From Desulfobulbaceae bacterium (GTDB lineage Bacteria; Desulfobacterota; Desulfobulbia; Desulfobulbales; Desulfobulbaceae): a DNA stretch of 36,055 nucleotides. Below are positions 7,424-15,575 of this stretch, piece after piece (the stretch's first letter is position 1; each line of letters begins with the position of its first letter). The notes under the pieces are model-generated. The model worked only from the letters and a program-made list of their open reading frames with translations, was not told the DNA's origin and made no database searches. The stretch lies in contig JANTGH010000021.1 in the NCBI GenBank assembly GCA_024763055.1, positions 1 to 36,055 on the forward strand. The letters are read 5' to 3'. The position numbers and the translations under genes are program-made.

Positions 7424-8347
7424 TTACCCATGATCTTCTCCAATACCTTCAAGTTTCCAATCTTCAGTTCCAGCAGGCCGCGCCCAGGTCCACCGCTCAG
7501 CAAACTTGACTGGTTCCGTCATGCTGCCGCTGATCACCTTGCCGCTCTTCTCCTCGACCGTATAATCGAGTAGGTTTGCCATGAACAGGACGGTAACAAA
7601 ATCGTTCTCACCGTCATTGCCCGCGTCAACGATTTCCACCCGGCGAATGGCTATATTTTCCAGCTTGTTCAGTTCGCCCTTTTCCCGCATCTCGGCAAAA
7701 TGCTTTTCATACTCCTCTGCAAGTGTATCTCCAAGCAGGTGGCGGTACGACCCGATATCACGGCGCATCCATCCCGCCTGCACCTTAAAAAAAACATCAG
7801 AGGCAACCTCCTTGAAATACGAGGGGTCAAATCCCGGATCCGTCTGCCGAATCATAGCCAGGCCATCTTCCAAGGTCTGTTCACGTATTGGTGGTATGGG
7901 CGGCACAGTACTTCCCGCCGGCTGTCCGGGACCAGAAAACATATTATTTCCTGATGATGGTGGCGGCTGATAACCCGGTGATGAGCTCCCTGAGGGCCGT
8001 TGAACAAACTTTCTATAAAACATGTAACCGACAAATCCAAGGACCAGCATTGGCAGAATTCCTATGCCATGCCCACCCATCCCGAACAGGCTGCCAAACA
8101 ACAAACCACCGATAGCGCCACCCAGCAGACCGCCGGCAAGCCCACGCCCAAAGCTTGATTTTCCCGGACGTTGCTTGTTCATTCGTGTTGGAGCCGGTGC
8201 CGGTTTTACCGGAGCCGAACGCCGAAACGATCGTCCGCCGAATCGGGAACGGGCATCCGCATAGTCTGCAGTAATACCCGCTTCTACAAATAAAACAGCC
8301 AGCAGAAGGATTAAAAGTGGAGAAAATTTTCTCACCAATGCATACAT
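7424..8347 (-). CDS. Tim44-like domain membrane protein
   Basis: A 307-aa protein. It starts with a signal peptide or signal anchor (FSPLLILLLAVLFVEAG), then an Arg/Ser/Pro-rich stretch, a Gly-rich hydrophobic segment (GRGLAGGLLGGAIGG) and a second membrane segment (ILPMLVLGFVGYMFYRKF). The C-terminal 150 residues match the Tim44/Mba1-like domain: FDPSYFKEVASDVFFKVQAGW, LLGDTLAEEYE and a final ERWTWARP strand. Bacterial members are of unknown function; the fold is NTF2-like and binds proteins or lipids at membranes. The ATG at 8347 has AGGGG 7-8 nt upstream and is preferred over the ATG at 8353, where the spacing is too short. It is divergent from the rhomboid gene. Confidence 0.85.
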   Translation of the reverse strand: MYALVRKFSPLLILLLAVLFVEAGITADYADARSRFGGRSFRRSAPVKPAPAPTRMNKQRPGKSSFGRGLAGGLLGGAIGGLLFGSLFGMGGHGIGILPMLVLGFVGYMFYRKFVQRPSGSSSPGYQPPPSSGNNMFSGPGQPAGSTVPPIPPIREQTLEDGLAMIRQTDPGFDPSYFKEVASDVFFKVQAGWMRRDIGSYRHLLGDTLAEEYEKHFAEMREKGELNKLENIAIRRVEIVDAGNDGENDFVTVLFMANLLDYTVEEKSGKVISGSMTEPVKFAERWTWARPAGTEDWKLEGIGEDHG

Positions 8348-8493
8348 TATCATACCCCTTGTTTCTTAGAAAAAGTAACCTTTCATCAGGTCATCATCCT
8401 GTCTACAGTAACAACTCATGCTTGACTTGTCATGGTTTAAACTTAGCTTTACGGGAACAGATCAGCAAAATCAGCCGCCATATTAAATCACCG

Positions 8494-9414
8494 ATGGAAA
8501 ACGAACATCCCGAACAATGTCTGTTAAATGACACGGATGAATTCTCCGTGGTCACGCAGGGTACGACAAGCCATCTCGCCGCCTGCTCGCTCGTCCTTTC
8601 CGCCATGGGTATTGATCACCGGCAGACCAAAACCTCGCTACTCGTTCCTCCGGAGTTTAGTAATGAGGCCAGGCGGCAGTTGCGGGCTTACCAGATGGAA
8701 AACAGCAACTGGCCTCCTGTGCCTTCTTGGTTGCAGAAACAAAAGCAAACGCCGCCACCTCCTACCCTGTTGATGATCGGCGGCCTGTTTCTCTTTTACC
8801 AGATGACCGGCTCCTGGCAACCCGGCAACCCCTGGTTTGAGGCCGGCGCCATTGACAGTACGCACATTCTTGAGCAGGGACAGTGGTGGCGTCTCATTAC
8901 AGCCCTGAGCCTGCATGCCGACGGGATGCACTTGCTCGGCAACTGCCTCATCGGCGGTTTTATGGTCCATCTGCTTTGCAAAACTGTCGGCTACGGATCC
9001 GGATGGCTGTTGCTGCTGCTTACCGGAGCGCTTGGCAACCTGATTAATATTGCCGTCAGGAGCACAACCCATCATTCGGTCGGTTTTTCCACTGCGGTTT
9101 TTGCCGCTATCGGCATGTTCAGTGGATTACAGTTAAAAAACCCCAAAAACTCTCCCTTAAATATCATCATTCCACTTGGCGCCGGGGCCGGACTTCTTGC
9201 CTTCCTCGGCACCGAGGGAAAACAGACGGATCTTGGTGCCCACCTGTTTGGTTTCTGCTGCGGGATCATGGCCGGTCTGCTGACGAATCTGACCGGACTT
9301 GTAAAAGCGGCCGACAAATACGTCCTGCAGCGCATCTTTTTTATTGTCGCCCTTGCGCTCATCAGCCTCTGCTGGTGGCTTGCCGCCGCCAACTCACCGG
9401 TAACCCTCATGTGA
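8494..9414 (+). CDS. Rhomboid-family intramembrane serine protease
   Basis: A 306-aa membrane protease. The catalytic pair is Ser199 in GFSTA and His250 in GAHLFG; the oxyanion-side residues His146 and Asn150 lie in MHLLGN. The motif QWWRLITALSLH precedes them, as in typical rhomboids. Six or more hydrophobic segments span from about residue 92 to 300. The first 85 residues are a soluble cytoplasmic region. The frame is open upstream to 8317, but that would overlap the divergent Tim44-like gene, so the ATG at 8494 is used; it has no clear ribosome binding site. Rhomboids cut transmembrane segments of client proteins. The hflK and hflC genes follow on the same strand after 135 nt. Confidence 0.88.
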   Translation: MENEHPEQCLLNDTDEFSVVTQGTTSHLAACSLVLSAMGIDHRQTKTSLLVPPEFSNEARRQLRAYQMENSNWPPVPSWLQKQKQTPPPPTLLMIGGLFLFYQMTGSWQPGNPWFEAGAIDSTHILEQGQWWRLITALSLHADGMHLLGNCLIGGFMVHLLCKTVGYGSGWLLLLLTGALGNLINIAVRSTTHHSVGFSTAVFAAIGMFSGLQLKNPKNSPLNIIIPLGAGAGLLAFLGTEGKQTDLGAHLFGFCCGIMAGLLTNLTGLVKAADKYVLQRIFFIVALALISLCWWLAAANSPVTLM

Positions 9415-9549
9415 TTGATGAAGAAACATGGAGAAAACTCTTGTAAGCAATTTCATTCCGGTTTTTAATGTCAATTCAATCTTAGTTATATCTGCCTGCG
9501 CAGTTGTATGCGTATACTTCAGATCAACCTGTGAAGATAGAGGTCTTCC

Positions 9550-10668
9550 ATGCCCATGAATGAACAGCCTCCATGGGGGCAAAAGAAAAAACCTTCCTCC
9601 CCGGAAGATTTACTTGCAGCCCTTATTCAAAAAATTCGCGATTCCTTTGCGGGCCGGAATCAGCAGAAAAATCAGGGCGAAGGTGGGAATCAGACGCCGT
9701 CGCCGCCCCAGAACTTTACAGCCGGCATCGGCAAGATCATCCTCATTGTCCTGGCCCTGCTCATTTTTCAGGGTATCTACTCCTCATTTTATACCATTGA
9801 TCCGGGGGAAGTCGGTATTATCCTTCGGTTCGGCAAGTACACCCGGACAACCCAGCCCGGCCTCCACTTCAAGGTTCCCTATCTCGAGGACCTGACCAAA
9901 GTGGATGTAAAATCCGTACGGAAAGAAGAATTTGGTTTTCGGACCAGAGCTCCGGGAAAAAACTCTGTTTTTGATCGACGGGGCTTTACCATGGAATCCC
10001 TGATGCTGACCGGGGATAAAAATGTTATCAACGTCGACTGGATCGTCCAGTTCAAAGTCAGTGATCCGGTCAACTTCCTCTTTAAGGTACGCAATGTACC
10101 GCAGGCAATCCGGGATGCCTCGGAAATGGTCACAAGGCGCATCGTCGGCAATATGGATTTCGATTATGTATTGAGTAATCGGGAGATTCTCGCCGGTGAT
10201 GCCAAACAGGAACTGCAAAAGCAGTTAAACATCCTGGAATGCGGCGTTTCCATTGTCACGCTCAGATTCCTCGACATAAACCCGCCCGACCCGGTCAAGC
10301 CGGCTTTCAACGAGGTAAACGAGGCCGACCAGGACAGAAAACGGTTGGTGAATGAGGCCGAGGAAACATACAATAAGGTTATCCCCAAGGCCCGGGGCAG
10401 CGCAAAAAAAATCATTGAAGAGGCCCATGGCTATGCTGTCCAGCGTATCAACCAGGCGCTGGGCGAAACAAATCGTTTTGCTGCCATTGTCCAGCAATAC
10501 CAGGTGGCTCCGGAAGTCACGAGGCAACGGATGTATCTTGAGGCCATGCAGGATATCCTGCCGGCGGTTAACCAGATTTTTGTCATGGATCAAAAGCAAC
10601 AGAACCTTCTCCCCTTTCTTGACCTCTCAAAACGAGGACAAGGAAAAGGTGCGGAGACAAACAACTAA
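9550..10668 (+). CDS. hflK: HflK, subunit of the membrane HflKC (SPFH/prohibitin) complex
   Basis: A 372-aa SPFH-domain protein. A short Pro/Gln-rich cytoplasmic N-terminus (residues 1-55) is followed by one membrane segment (about 58-80, IILIVLALLIFQGIYSSF) and a large periplasmic band-7 domain starting YTIDPGEVGIILRFGKY. The C-terminal coiled coil is rich in Glu/Ala/Lys (NEVNEADQDRKRLVNEAEET), with the usual EAHGYAVQRINQALGE. HflK pairs with HflC and forms a cage around the FtsH protease, controlling membrane-protein degradation. The ribosome binding site is GAGG upstream of the ATG at 9550; an ATG at 9556 is also possible. HflC follows after 9 nt. Confidence 0.95.
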   Translation: MPMNEQPPWGQKKKPSSPEDLLAALIQKIRDSFAGRNQQKNQGEGGNQTPSPPQNFTAGIGKIILIVLALLIFQGIYSSFYTIDPGEVGIILRFGKYTRTTQPGLHFKVPYLEDLTKVDVKSVRKEEFGFRTRAPGKNSVFDRRGFTMESLMLTGDKNVINVDWIVQFKVSDPVNFLFKVRNVPQAIRDASEMVTRRIVGNMDFDYVLSNREILAGDAKQELQKQLNILECGVSIVTLRFLDINPPDPVKPAFNEVNEADQDRKRLVNEAEETYNKVIPKARGSAKKIIEEAHGYAVQRINQALGETNRFAAIVQQYQVAPEVTRQRMYLEAMQDILPAVNQIFVMDQKQQNLLPFLDLSKRGQGKGAETNN

Positions 10669-10677
10669 GGAACAACC

Positions 10678-11631
10678 ATGAAGAGTTTACTGCGGTTTAT
10701 TTTTCTTCTTATCATATTCGGTCTCATTGCAACGGCCTGGGACGGCTTTTATATCGTCAGGGAAGGGCAGCAGGCGGTCATCACCCAGTTCGGCGCCCCG
10801 GTCGGCACTCCGGTTACCCAAGCAGGCCTGAAATTTAAAACGCCTTTTATCCAGCATGTACAATATTTTGAGAAAAAAATCCTGATATGGGACGGAGATC
10901 CCAACCAGATCCCGACCAACGACAAGACGTTTATTTATATAGACAATACTGCACGATGGCGGATTTCCAATGCACTCACATTTTTACAGGCAGTCGGGAG
11001 TATAACCAGAGCGCAATCGCTTCTTGATGATATTATAAACGGTACGGTGCGTGACCTCGTTAACAAAAATAACCTGATTGAGATAATCCGCAGTTCCGAT
11101 TGGAAGCCTGACTACATGATGTCCACGGTTTTATCTACAACCCAGACCGGAGATATGACCAAACCGCCAAAACAGGGACGGGACAAGATCAGCCAACAGG
11201 TCCTTGCGGTCGCCTCCAAGGTGACCCCGAAATACGGAATCGAGTTGATTGATGTCATGTTCAAGCGGGTCAACTATATCGATACGGTCAGAAAAAAAGT
11301 ATACGATCGAATGATCTCTGAACGAAAACGTATTGCGGCTGAAAAACGCTCGTTCGGTGAAGGACGAAAAGCGGAAATTTTAGGCCGGGTAGATCGCGAA
11401 TTAAAAGAAATCACTTCCAAGGCAAAAAAAGAAGCCACCGAAATCAAAGGTAAGGCGGATGCCGAAGCCACAAAAATCTATGGCCGTACGTACTCACAAA
11501 ACCCTGAATTTTATGCCTTCCAAAAAAGTCTGGAAAGCTACAAGAACATCATAACCGGAAATACATCCCTGATCCTGTCTTCGGATTCAGATCTTTTCCG
11601 ATACCTGGAATCATTGAAAAAACAGAACTAA
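10678..11631 (+). CDS. hflC: HflC, subunit of the membrane HflKC (SPFH/prohibitin) complex
   Basis: A 317-aa partner of HflK. An N-terminal membrane anchor (FIFLLIIFGLIATAW) is followed by the SPFH domain (FYIVREGQQAVITQFGAPVG) and a C-terminal helical region with the conserved RMISERKRIAAEKRSFGEG and EATKIYGRTYSQNPEFYAF motifs, typical of HflC. The length agrees with the family (about 300-335 aa). It begins 9 nt after hflK, so both are made from one message. One oddity is a longer loop at about 150-170 (TQTGDMTKPPKQGRDK), which makes no clear prediction. A 10-bp hairpin follows the stop codon. Confidence 0.95.
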   Translation: MKSLLRFIFLLIIFGLIATAWDGFYIVREGQQAVITQFGAPVGTPVTQAGLKFKTPFIQHVQYFEKKILIWDGDPNQIPTNDKTFIYIDNTARWRISNALTFLQAVGSITRAQSLLDDIINGTVRDLVNKNNLIEIIRSSDWKPDYMMSTVLSTTQTGDMTKPPKQGRDKISQQVLAVASKVTPKYGIELIDVMFKRVNYIDTVRKKVYDRMISERKRIAAEKRSFGEGRKAEILGRVDRELKEITSKAKKEATEIKGKADAEATKIYGRTYSQNPEFYAFQKSLESYKNIITGNTSLILSSDSDLFRYLESLKKQN

Positions 11632-11640
11632 CCAATTCTG

Positions 11641-11670
11641 CCTGTATCCGCCTTTAACAACGGATACAGG
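11641..11670. terminator. Hairpin between convergent hflC and the zinc-motif gene, probable terminator
   Basis: A perfect 10-bp stem (CCTGTATCCG, 11641-11650, with CGGATACAGG, 11661-11670) encloses a 10-nt loop. It sits 10 nt after the hflC stop codon. There is no immediate T-run, so it may be a weak or factor-assisted terminator or an RNA-stabilising stem. Confidence 0.45.
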
Positions 11671-11688
11671 CCCGATTCATGTGTCCTT

Positions 11689-12363
11689 TTATTCGCCCAC
11701 CATTATTCCCGGCCCTTCGTCAGCAAATCCGGGCCGCTGATCAGGTGAGTAAGCTATACGTCCCTGGTCATTCAACAGGATCTCCAGCCTGGCAAGTTCC
11801 TCTTCACTGGCAATCACCTCAACCCCAAGCCGGTCAAAACGACAGGAACAACCAATGAGCTGTCCACCGCACCAGGGGCAGACCTCAACCGGACAGCCAA
11901 GTTCGTGCAACTCTCCGGTAACGGCATGGCAGGCGGGACAGATATCCCTGTCCACCTGCAGAGGCTCATAATAGGGTAGCTTCCCCACGTCGGCACATCG
12001 GCTTTGAAACGCATCCGGTGTATGATACCCAAAAAAATTCAATAAATCCTGGTCCAGATACTGCTGGTTAAGGGCGCCGTGAAATTCAACCCCCTCACTG
12101 GAGATCAAATACATATACGCCGACAAATTCGTTACTGCCGCAAGCAAAAAAACGCCTCTCGACCTGGCAGCAGTTCGTAATTCCTTGATATAATCCTCCC
12201 TCGCTTCGGGCAGGTAACTGTAAAATTCCAACAGCAGATCAAGGGCAATTTGATCATCCCGATAGCGCATAAGAAGATCCGCCGCTTCTGCCAGATTGTT
12301 CTCTGCAACCGCATATTCCATGGCTCTAACAATGGCACGGCGCTGCTTTTTCCGCTCATCCAT
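11689..12363 (-). CDS. Conserved-looking protein of unknown function with a cysteine-rich zinc motif
   Basis: A 224-aa protein I do not recognise. The N-terminal two thirds look helical (RAIVRAMEYAVAENNLAEAADLLMRYRDD, then LLLEFYSYLPEAREDY). Residues about 143-174 contain CPAC, GCPVEVCPWCGG and CSC, a compact set of cysteines that could hold one or two zinc ions. There is no signal peptide or membrane segment. Its ATG overlaps the end of thiE by 8 nt, so the two are translationally coupled. That link to thiamine synthesis is context only. A role in nucleic-acid or protein binding is possible, but I do not assign one. Confidence 0.7.
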   Translation of the reverse strand: MDERKKQRRAIVRAMEYAVAENNLAEAADLLMRYRDDQIALDLLLEFYSYLPEAREDYIKELRTAARSRGVFLLAAVTNLSAYMYLISSEGVEFHGALNQQYLDQDLLNFFGYHTPDAFQSRCADVGKLPYYEPLQVDRDICPACHAVTGELHELGCPVEVCPWCGGQLIGCSCRFDRLGVEVIASEEELARLEILLNDQGRIAYSPDQRPGFADEGPGIMVGE

Positions 12364-13057
12364 TTATCTGCCTGCTCCTTGCCTCAATTATTCGCTCTCG
12401 TAACTGACTGGTTTCACATGTAATATCTTTTGCCTGCGAAATGGCGGTCACCACGGCAATACATCGTGCACCAAGACGAACCAGCACATCTATGTGCTCT
12501 GCTTTGATACCACCCATGACTGTAAACGGCAGGCGGCTGTGTCTGGAAAAGCATTCTATCGCATCCGGACCCAAGAAACGAACCAATCCTTCCTTGGTGC
12601 CGGTGGCATACAACGGTCCGATATTATAATAGGAAACAGGGCAGGCTCCCTGCTGTTCCAAGAGACCAAGTTGCCGGGCCTGCTCCTCAGTGTTGCAGGA
12701 AAGACCGATGATCATGTCCGGAGCCAGAGAGCGAACCGCTTCCGGAGGAAGATCGTTCTGGCCAAGATGAATGCCGTCCGCCTTTGACAGCAAAGCAATA
12801 TCAAGGCGATCATTGACAATAAACAATGCCCCGGCTTCCCTGGTTTTCCGGCGGAAGTAATGGGCCTTTGCAAGGAGTTCTCTATCACTTGAGCCCTTAT
12901 CACGCAACTGGACGATTCGCGCGCCACCGGCAAGGACAGCGCCAAGCCACTCCCGGTCACTACGACCTCCGGCAAGCCGCTCACAGGAGACAGGATAAAT
13001 ATCAACACGCTCAACAAATTGTTGCATCCGCTGAGCATAACGTGAAGTATCTTTCAT
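12356..13057 (-). CDS. thiE: Thiamine-phosphate synthase
   Basis: A 233-aa TIM-barrel enzyme that joins HMP pyrophosphate and thiazole phosphate to form thiamine monophosphate. Signature segments appear in order: IVQLRDKG, FIVNDRLDIALLSKADGIHLGQNDLP, GLSCNTEEQA, YYNIGPLYATGTKEG and FTVMGGIKAEHIDVLV. These carry the pyrophosphate- and phosphate-binding residues of the family. The first 25 residues are an extension beyond the barrel. There is no strong ribosome binding site before the ATG, and no TPP riboswitch (THI-box) was recognised upstream. The zinc-motif gene overlaps its 3' end. It is divergent from gltA across 269 nt. Confidence 0.93.
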   Translation of the reverse strand: MKDTSRYAQRMQQFVERVDIYPVSCERLAGGRSDREWLGAVLAGGARIVQLRDKGSSDRELLAKAHYFRRKTREAGALFIVNDRLDIALLSKADGIHLGQNDLPPEAVRSLAPDMIIGLSCNTEEQARQLGLLEQQGACPVSYYNIGPLYATGTKEGLVRFLGPDAIECFSRHSRLPFTVMGGIKAEHIDVLVRLGARCIAVVTAISQAKDITCETSQLRERIIEARSRQING

Positions 13058-13326
13058 TTTAGTTATTATTTCAGTATATTAAAAAAATATTTTCTCTTAT
13101 CGTACAGGACAAACAATGCATTAATCTTGTTTTTTTTCCATTTTTAGGTTATCGTATTGATCGTGTGTGAGAAAGACCCGACTGCATTCTTTGCTGCTTT
13201 TTTGCACAAAATCAAGGCGACCCGGCAGAACGATCTCTGCATTGTACCCGAAGCACAGTTTCCCAGCATTGCTTTTCTCTCTTCCGAGAGAGCAACAGCT
13301 TTTATTATAACAAAATAACCAAGACC

Positions 13327-14628
13327 ATGACAAAGACAATGAACCATAAAACAGCACAGCTCATTATTGATGGTAACACCTACGCTGTGCCCATTATCGA
13401 AGGCTCTGAAGGTGATCGTGGTATAGATATTAACGGTCTCCTCCAAAATACTGGATGTATAACTATTGATCCTGGTTTTAAGAATACCGGCTCCTGCACA
13501 AGCAAGATCACTTACCTCGATGGTAATAAAGGAATTCTCCGCTATCGTGGCTATTCTATTGAAGATTTGGCTGAAAATTGCCTCTTTATCGAGGTAGCCT
13601 ACCTGCTTCTGCATGGGGAACTCCCCAATCTCAAGGAACTCGAACGTTTCAAGGGACTGCTGGAGCGTTTCGCCCTTCTCCATGAAGACATGCTCCACTT
13701 CTTTGACCATTTCCCACCCAATGCCTCTCCCATGTCCATCCTGTCGGTCATGGTCAATACATTGCACAATTATTATCCGGAGATGAGTGACGATCCGCTT
13801 GAAAATGTTGAAATGACCTCAGCCCGTCTTATTTCAAAAATAAGAACAATTGCCGCTTTTTCCTATAAAAAATCCATGGGGCATCCTCTGGTTTACCCAA
13901 GTAATGACCTGTCATACTGCGGTAACTTTCTCAACATGATGTTTGATAAACCGGTCAAGCCGTACACGGTAAGGCCCGAGGTGGTTGCCGCCTTGAATAA
14001 ACTGCTTATTCTTCACGCCGACCACGAACAAAACTGTTCCACGGCCACGGTCCGTATGGTGGGAAGCGCCGGTGTCAACCTATACGCTTCCATTGCTGCC
14101 GGCATAAACGCTCTCTGGGGCCCGTTGCACGGAGGAGCAAACGAGGCTGTCCTGGATATGCTGGAAACTATTTACGCCGATGATTGCAATTTTGAGAAAT
14201 ATATCGCCAAGGCCAAGGATAAAAATGATCCATTCCGGCTGTCGGGCTTTGGCCATCGGGTGTATCGAACCTTTGACCCGCGAGGTACGATCATAAAAAA
14301 CGCCTGTCACGAAATTCTTGACGTGCTGGAAGTTTCGGACCCCCTACTTGATCTGGCCCACGAGCTTGAGGAGATCGCCTTAAATGATGAATACTTCATC
14401 AAACGGAATCTCTATCCCAACGTAGATTTTTATTCCGGCATTATCTACAGAGCCATTGGTATCCCGTCAAATATGTTCACCGTCATGTTTGCCCTCGGAC
14501 GGTTGCCGGGCTGGATTGCCCAATGGAAGGAAATGCGCGAAGACAAAACCACAAAAATCGGCCGCCCCCGGCAGATCTACACCGGGGAACCGGAACGGCA
14601 ATTTACCCCTATGGAGCTGAGATCGTAA
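13327..14628 (+). CDS. gltA: Citrate synthase (type I/II, GltA family)
   Basis: A 433-aa enzyme that condenses acetyl-CoA and oxaloacetate to citrate in the cytoplasm. The catalytic triad of the family is visible: His268 in GPLHGGANEA, His310 in GFGHRVY and Asp367 in NVDFYSG. His233 in LHADHEQNCST binds oxaloacetate. The N-terminal beta domain (KITYLDGNKGILRYRGY) marks the Gram-negative hexameric type, which is often allosterically regulated by NADH. The length matches. Starts at 13327 or 13339 (MNHKT) are possible; neither has a clear ribosome binding site. It is a single gene, divergent from thiE and convergent with a PilZ gene. The upstream region holds a small CTCTC/GAGAG hairpin near 13277-13291. 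Confidence 0.96.
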   Translation: MTKTMNHKTAQLIIDGNTYAVPIIEGSEGDRGIDINGLLQNTGCITIDPGFKNTGSCTSKITYLDGNKGILRYRGYSIEDLAENCLFIEVAYLLLHGELPNLKELERFKGLLERFALLHEDMLHFFDHFPPNASPMSILSVMVNTLHNYYPEMSDDPLENVEMTSARLISKIRTIAAFSYKKSMGHPLVYPSNDLSYCGNFLNMMFDKPVKPYTVRPEVVAALNKLLILHADHEQNCSTATVRMVGSAGVNLYASIAAGINALWGPLHGGANEAVLDMLETIYADDCNFEKYIAKAKDKNDPFRLSGFGHRVYRTFDPRGTIIKNACHEILDVLEVSDPLLDLAHELEEIALNDEYFIKRNLYPNVDFYSGIIYRAIGIPSNMFTVMFALGRLPGWIAQWKEMREDKTTKIGRPRQIYTGEPERQFTPMELRS

Positions 14629-14777
14629 AAGTCATCGAGGAGAAGGGGTATATTCCTGAAAAAAAAACATCCCGCTTCCTGTAGCGATCCAAAAAAAAAG
14701 CTCTATGTGGGAAAAAAGGTCCTGTTCACACAAAATTGAATTTCGAAAATGAAACAACGAGGGGCTGCCGGATACTT

Positions 14778-15128
14778 TCAGACTTCACAGGTGGTATTAT
14801 GCAGGATAAAATATTGAATTCGGGACTTCTGCTCCTCGCTCAGTTCACAAAAACGAAGGCCGAAACGTTTCACACGGATGGCGCTGAACCTGGATTCAGG
14901 CAGGAATTGCACATCACTGACGAGCGCAGAGGAGATATCGGCAAGGTAAAAATCATCGGCAGAAAAAAAGATATCAAGCAGAAAACGGCGAGCAGGTTCC
15001 TTTTCAAAGACCACATAATTGATGGCCATACCGCTCTCGCTGATATCGACAATGGTACTGGGCACTGTGCCAAGAAAGGCCAGCGCGCCCACCTTTACAC
15101 GAAAACGTTTCCGACCGCGCCGCTCCAT
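14778..15128 (-). CDS. PilZ-domain protein (putative c-di-GMP receptor)
   Basis: A 116-aa protein consisting of one PilZ domain. The two c-di-GMP-binding motifs are present: an arginine motif at residues 3-9 (RRGRKRFRV) and the D-x-S-x-x-G motif as DISESG (about 28-33). It therefore probably binds c-di-GMP and passes the signal to an unknown partner. The C-terminal RFGLRFCELSEEQKSRI is a typical ending. It lies 6 nt downstream of an unrecognised 43-aa ORF with a very good ribosome binding site, so the two form a small transcription unit. It is convergent with gltA across a 149-nt gap with no clear terminator. Confidence 0.85.
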   Translation of the reverse strand: MERRGRKRFRVKVGALAFLGTVPSTIVDISESGMAINYVVFEKEPARRFLLDIFFSADDFYLADISSALVSDVQFLPESRFSAIRVKRFGLRFCELSEEQKSRIQYFILHNTTCEV

Positions 15129-15134
15129 AAACGG

Positions 15135-15266
15135 TTAACTTGCAGCTGGAACAGCACTGTTTACCATTTGGCAATATTCTTGTACCAACTGCCAACGATC
15201 AACAGGTCGCAATCGGAAATAAATAGGACTCAACATGAGAATACGAACCGCCTGACGTGGATTCAT
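15135..15266 (-). CDS. Unrecognised 43-aa protein upstream of the PilZ gene
   Basis: This short ORF begins with ATG at 15266 behind GGAGGAGA (15271-15278), spaced 4 nt, one of the best ribosome binding sites in the window. It ends with TAA at 15135, 6 nt before the PilZ start codon, so the two are probably co-translated. The peptide begins MNPRQAVRILMLSP and contains YFRLRPVDRWQLVQEYC. It is basic with amphipathic helices, and there is no signal peptide or membrane segment. I do not know this family. It could be a small partner of the PilZ protein or a leader peptide. A CCTAA-ATAA-TTAGG palindrome lies upstream (15323-15336). Confidence 0.55.
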   Translation of the reverse strand: MNPRQAVRILMLSPIYFRLRPVDRWQLVQEYCQMVNSAVPAAS

Positions 15267-15356
15267 CACTTCTCCTCCATTTTAGCATCTCTCGCTTGCC
15301 CTAATTTCATGCAAAAATCGCTCCTAAATAATTAGGATCTCAAAAACAACCCTCTT

Positions 15357-15575
15357 TCAAGAGAATAAAACTACAACACAAACCGTACACAGAAACGCAC
15401 AGGCAATAATTCCGGAAAAAGAGACGTTTTGCAAGGTTTTTTTCGGATTTCTGGATAAAATAACCCGATTGTACTGGATTTTCAAGCACTTTTCTACCGA
15501 GGCACCGCTCCGCTGTTGTGAAAATCTATCGGAATCTAACCGTTTCCTGAACAATTTCAGGACAATAAAGCTCAT
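15357..15575 (-). CDS. Possible 72-aa membrane protein overlapping the polA stop codon (uncertain)
   Basis: The ATG overlaps the polA stop codon as ATGA and is preceded by GGAGGAAGG. The product would be basic, with one C-terminal membrane segment (FSGIIACAFLCTVCVVVLFS), like a tail-anchored protein. The composition of the rest (RKRLDSDRFSQQRSGASVEK) is not family-like and I recognise nothing. The good overlap and ribosome binding site could be chance, because the same bases encode the end of PolA. If it is not a gene, the 305 nt from 15267 to 15571 hold no other feature except the palindrome near 15323. Confidence 0.3.
   Translation of the reverse strand: MSFIVLKLFRKRLDSDRFSQQRSGASVEKCLKIQYNRVILSRNPKKTLQNVSFSGIIACAFLCTVCVVVLFS

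Noticed and set aside
13144-13767. A 207-aa minus-strand frame opposite the start of gltA
   Set aside because: It overlaps well-conserved citrate synthase codons and shows no domain signature; it is an antisense shadow.
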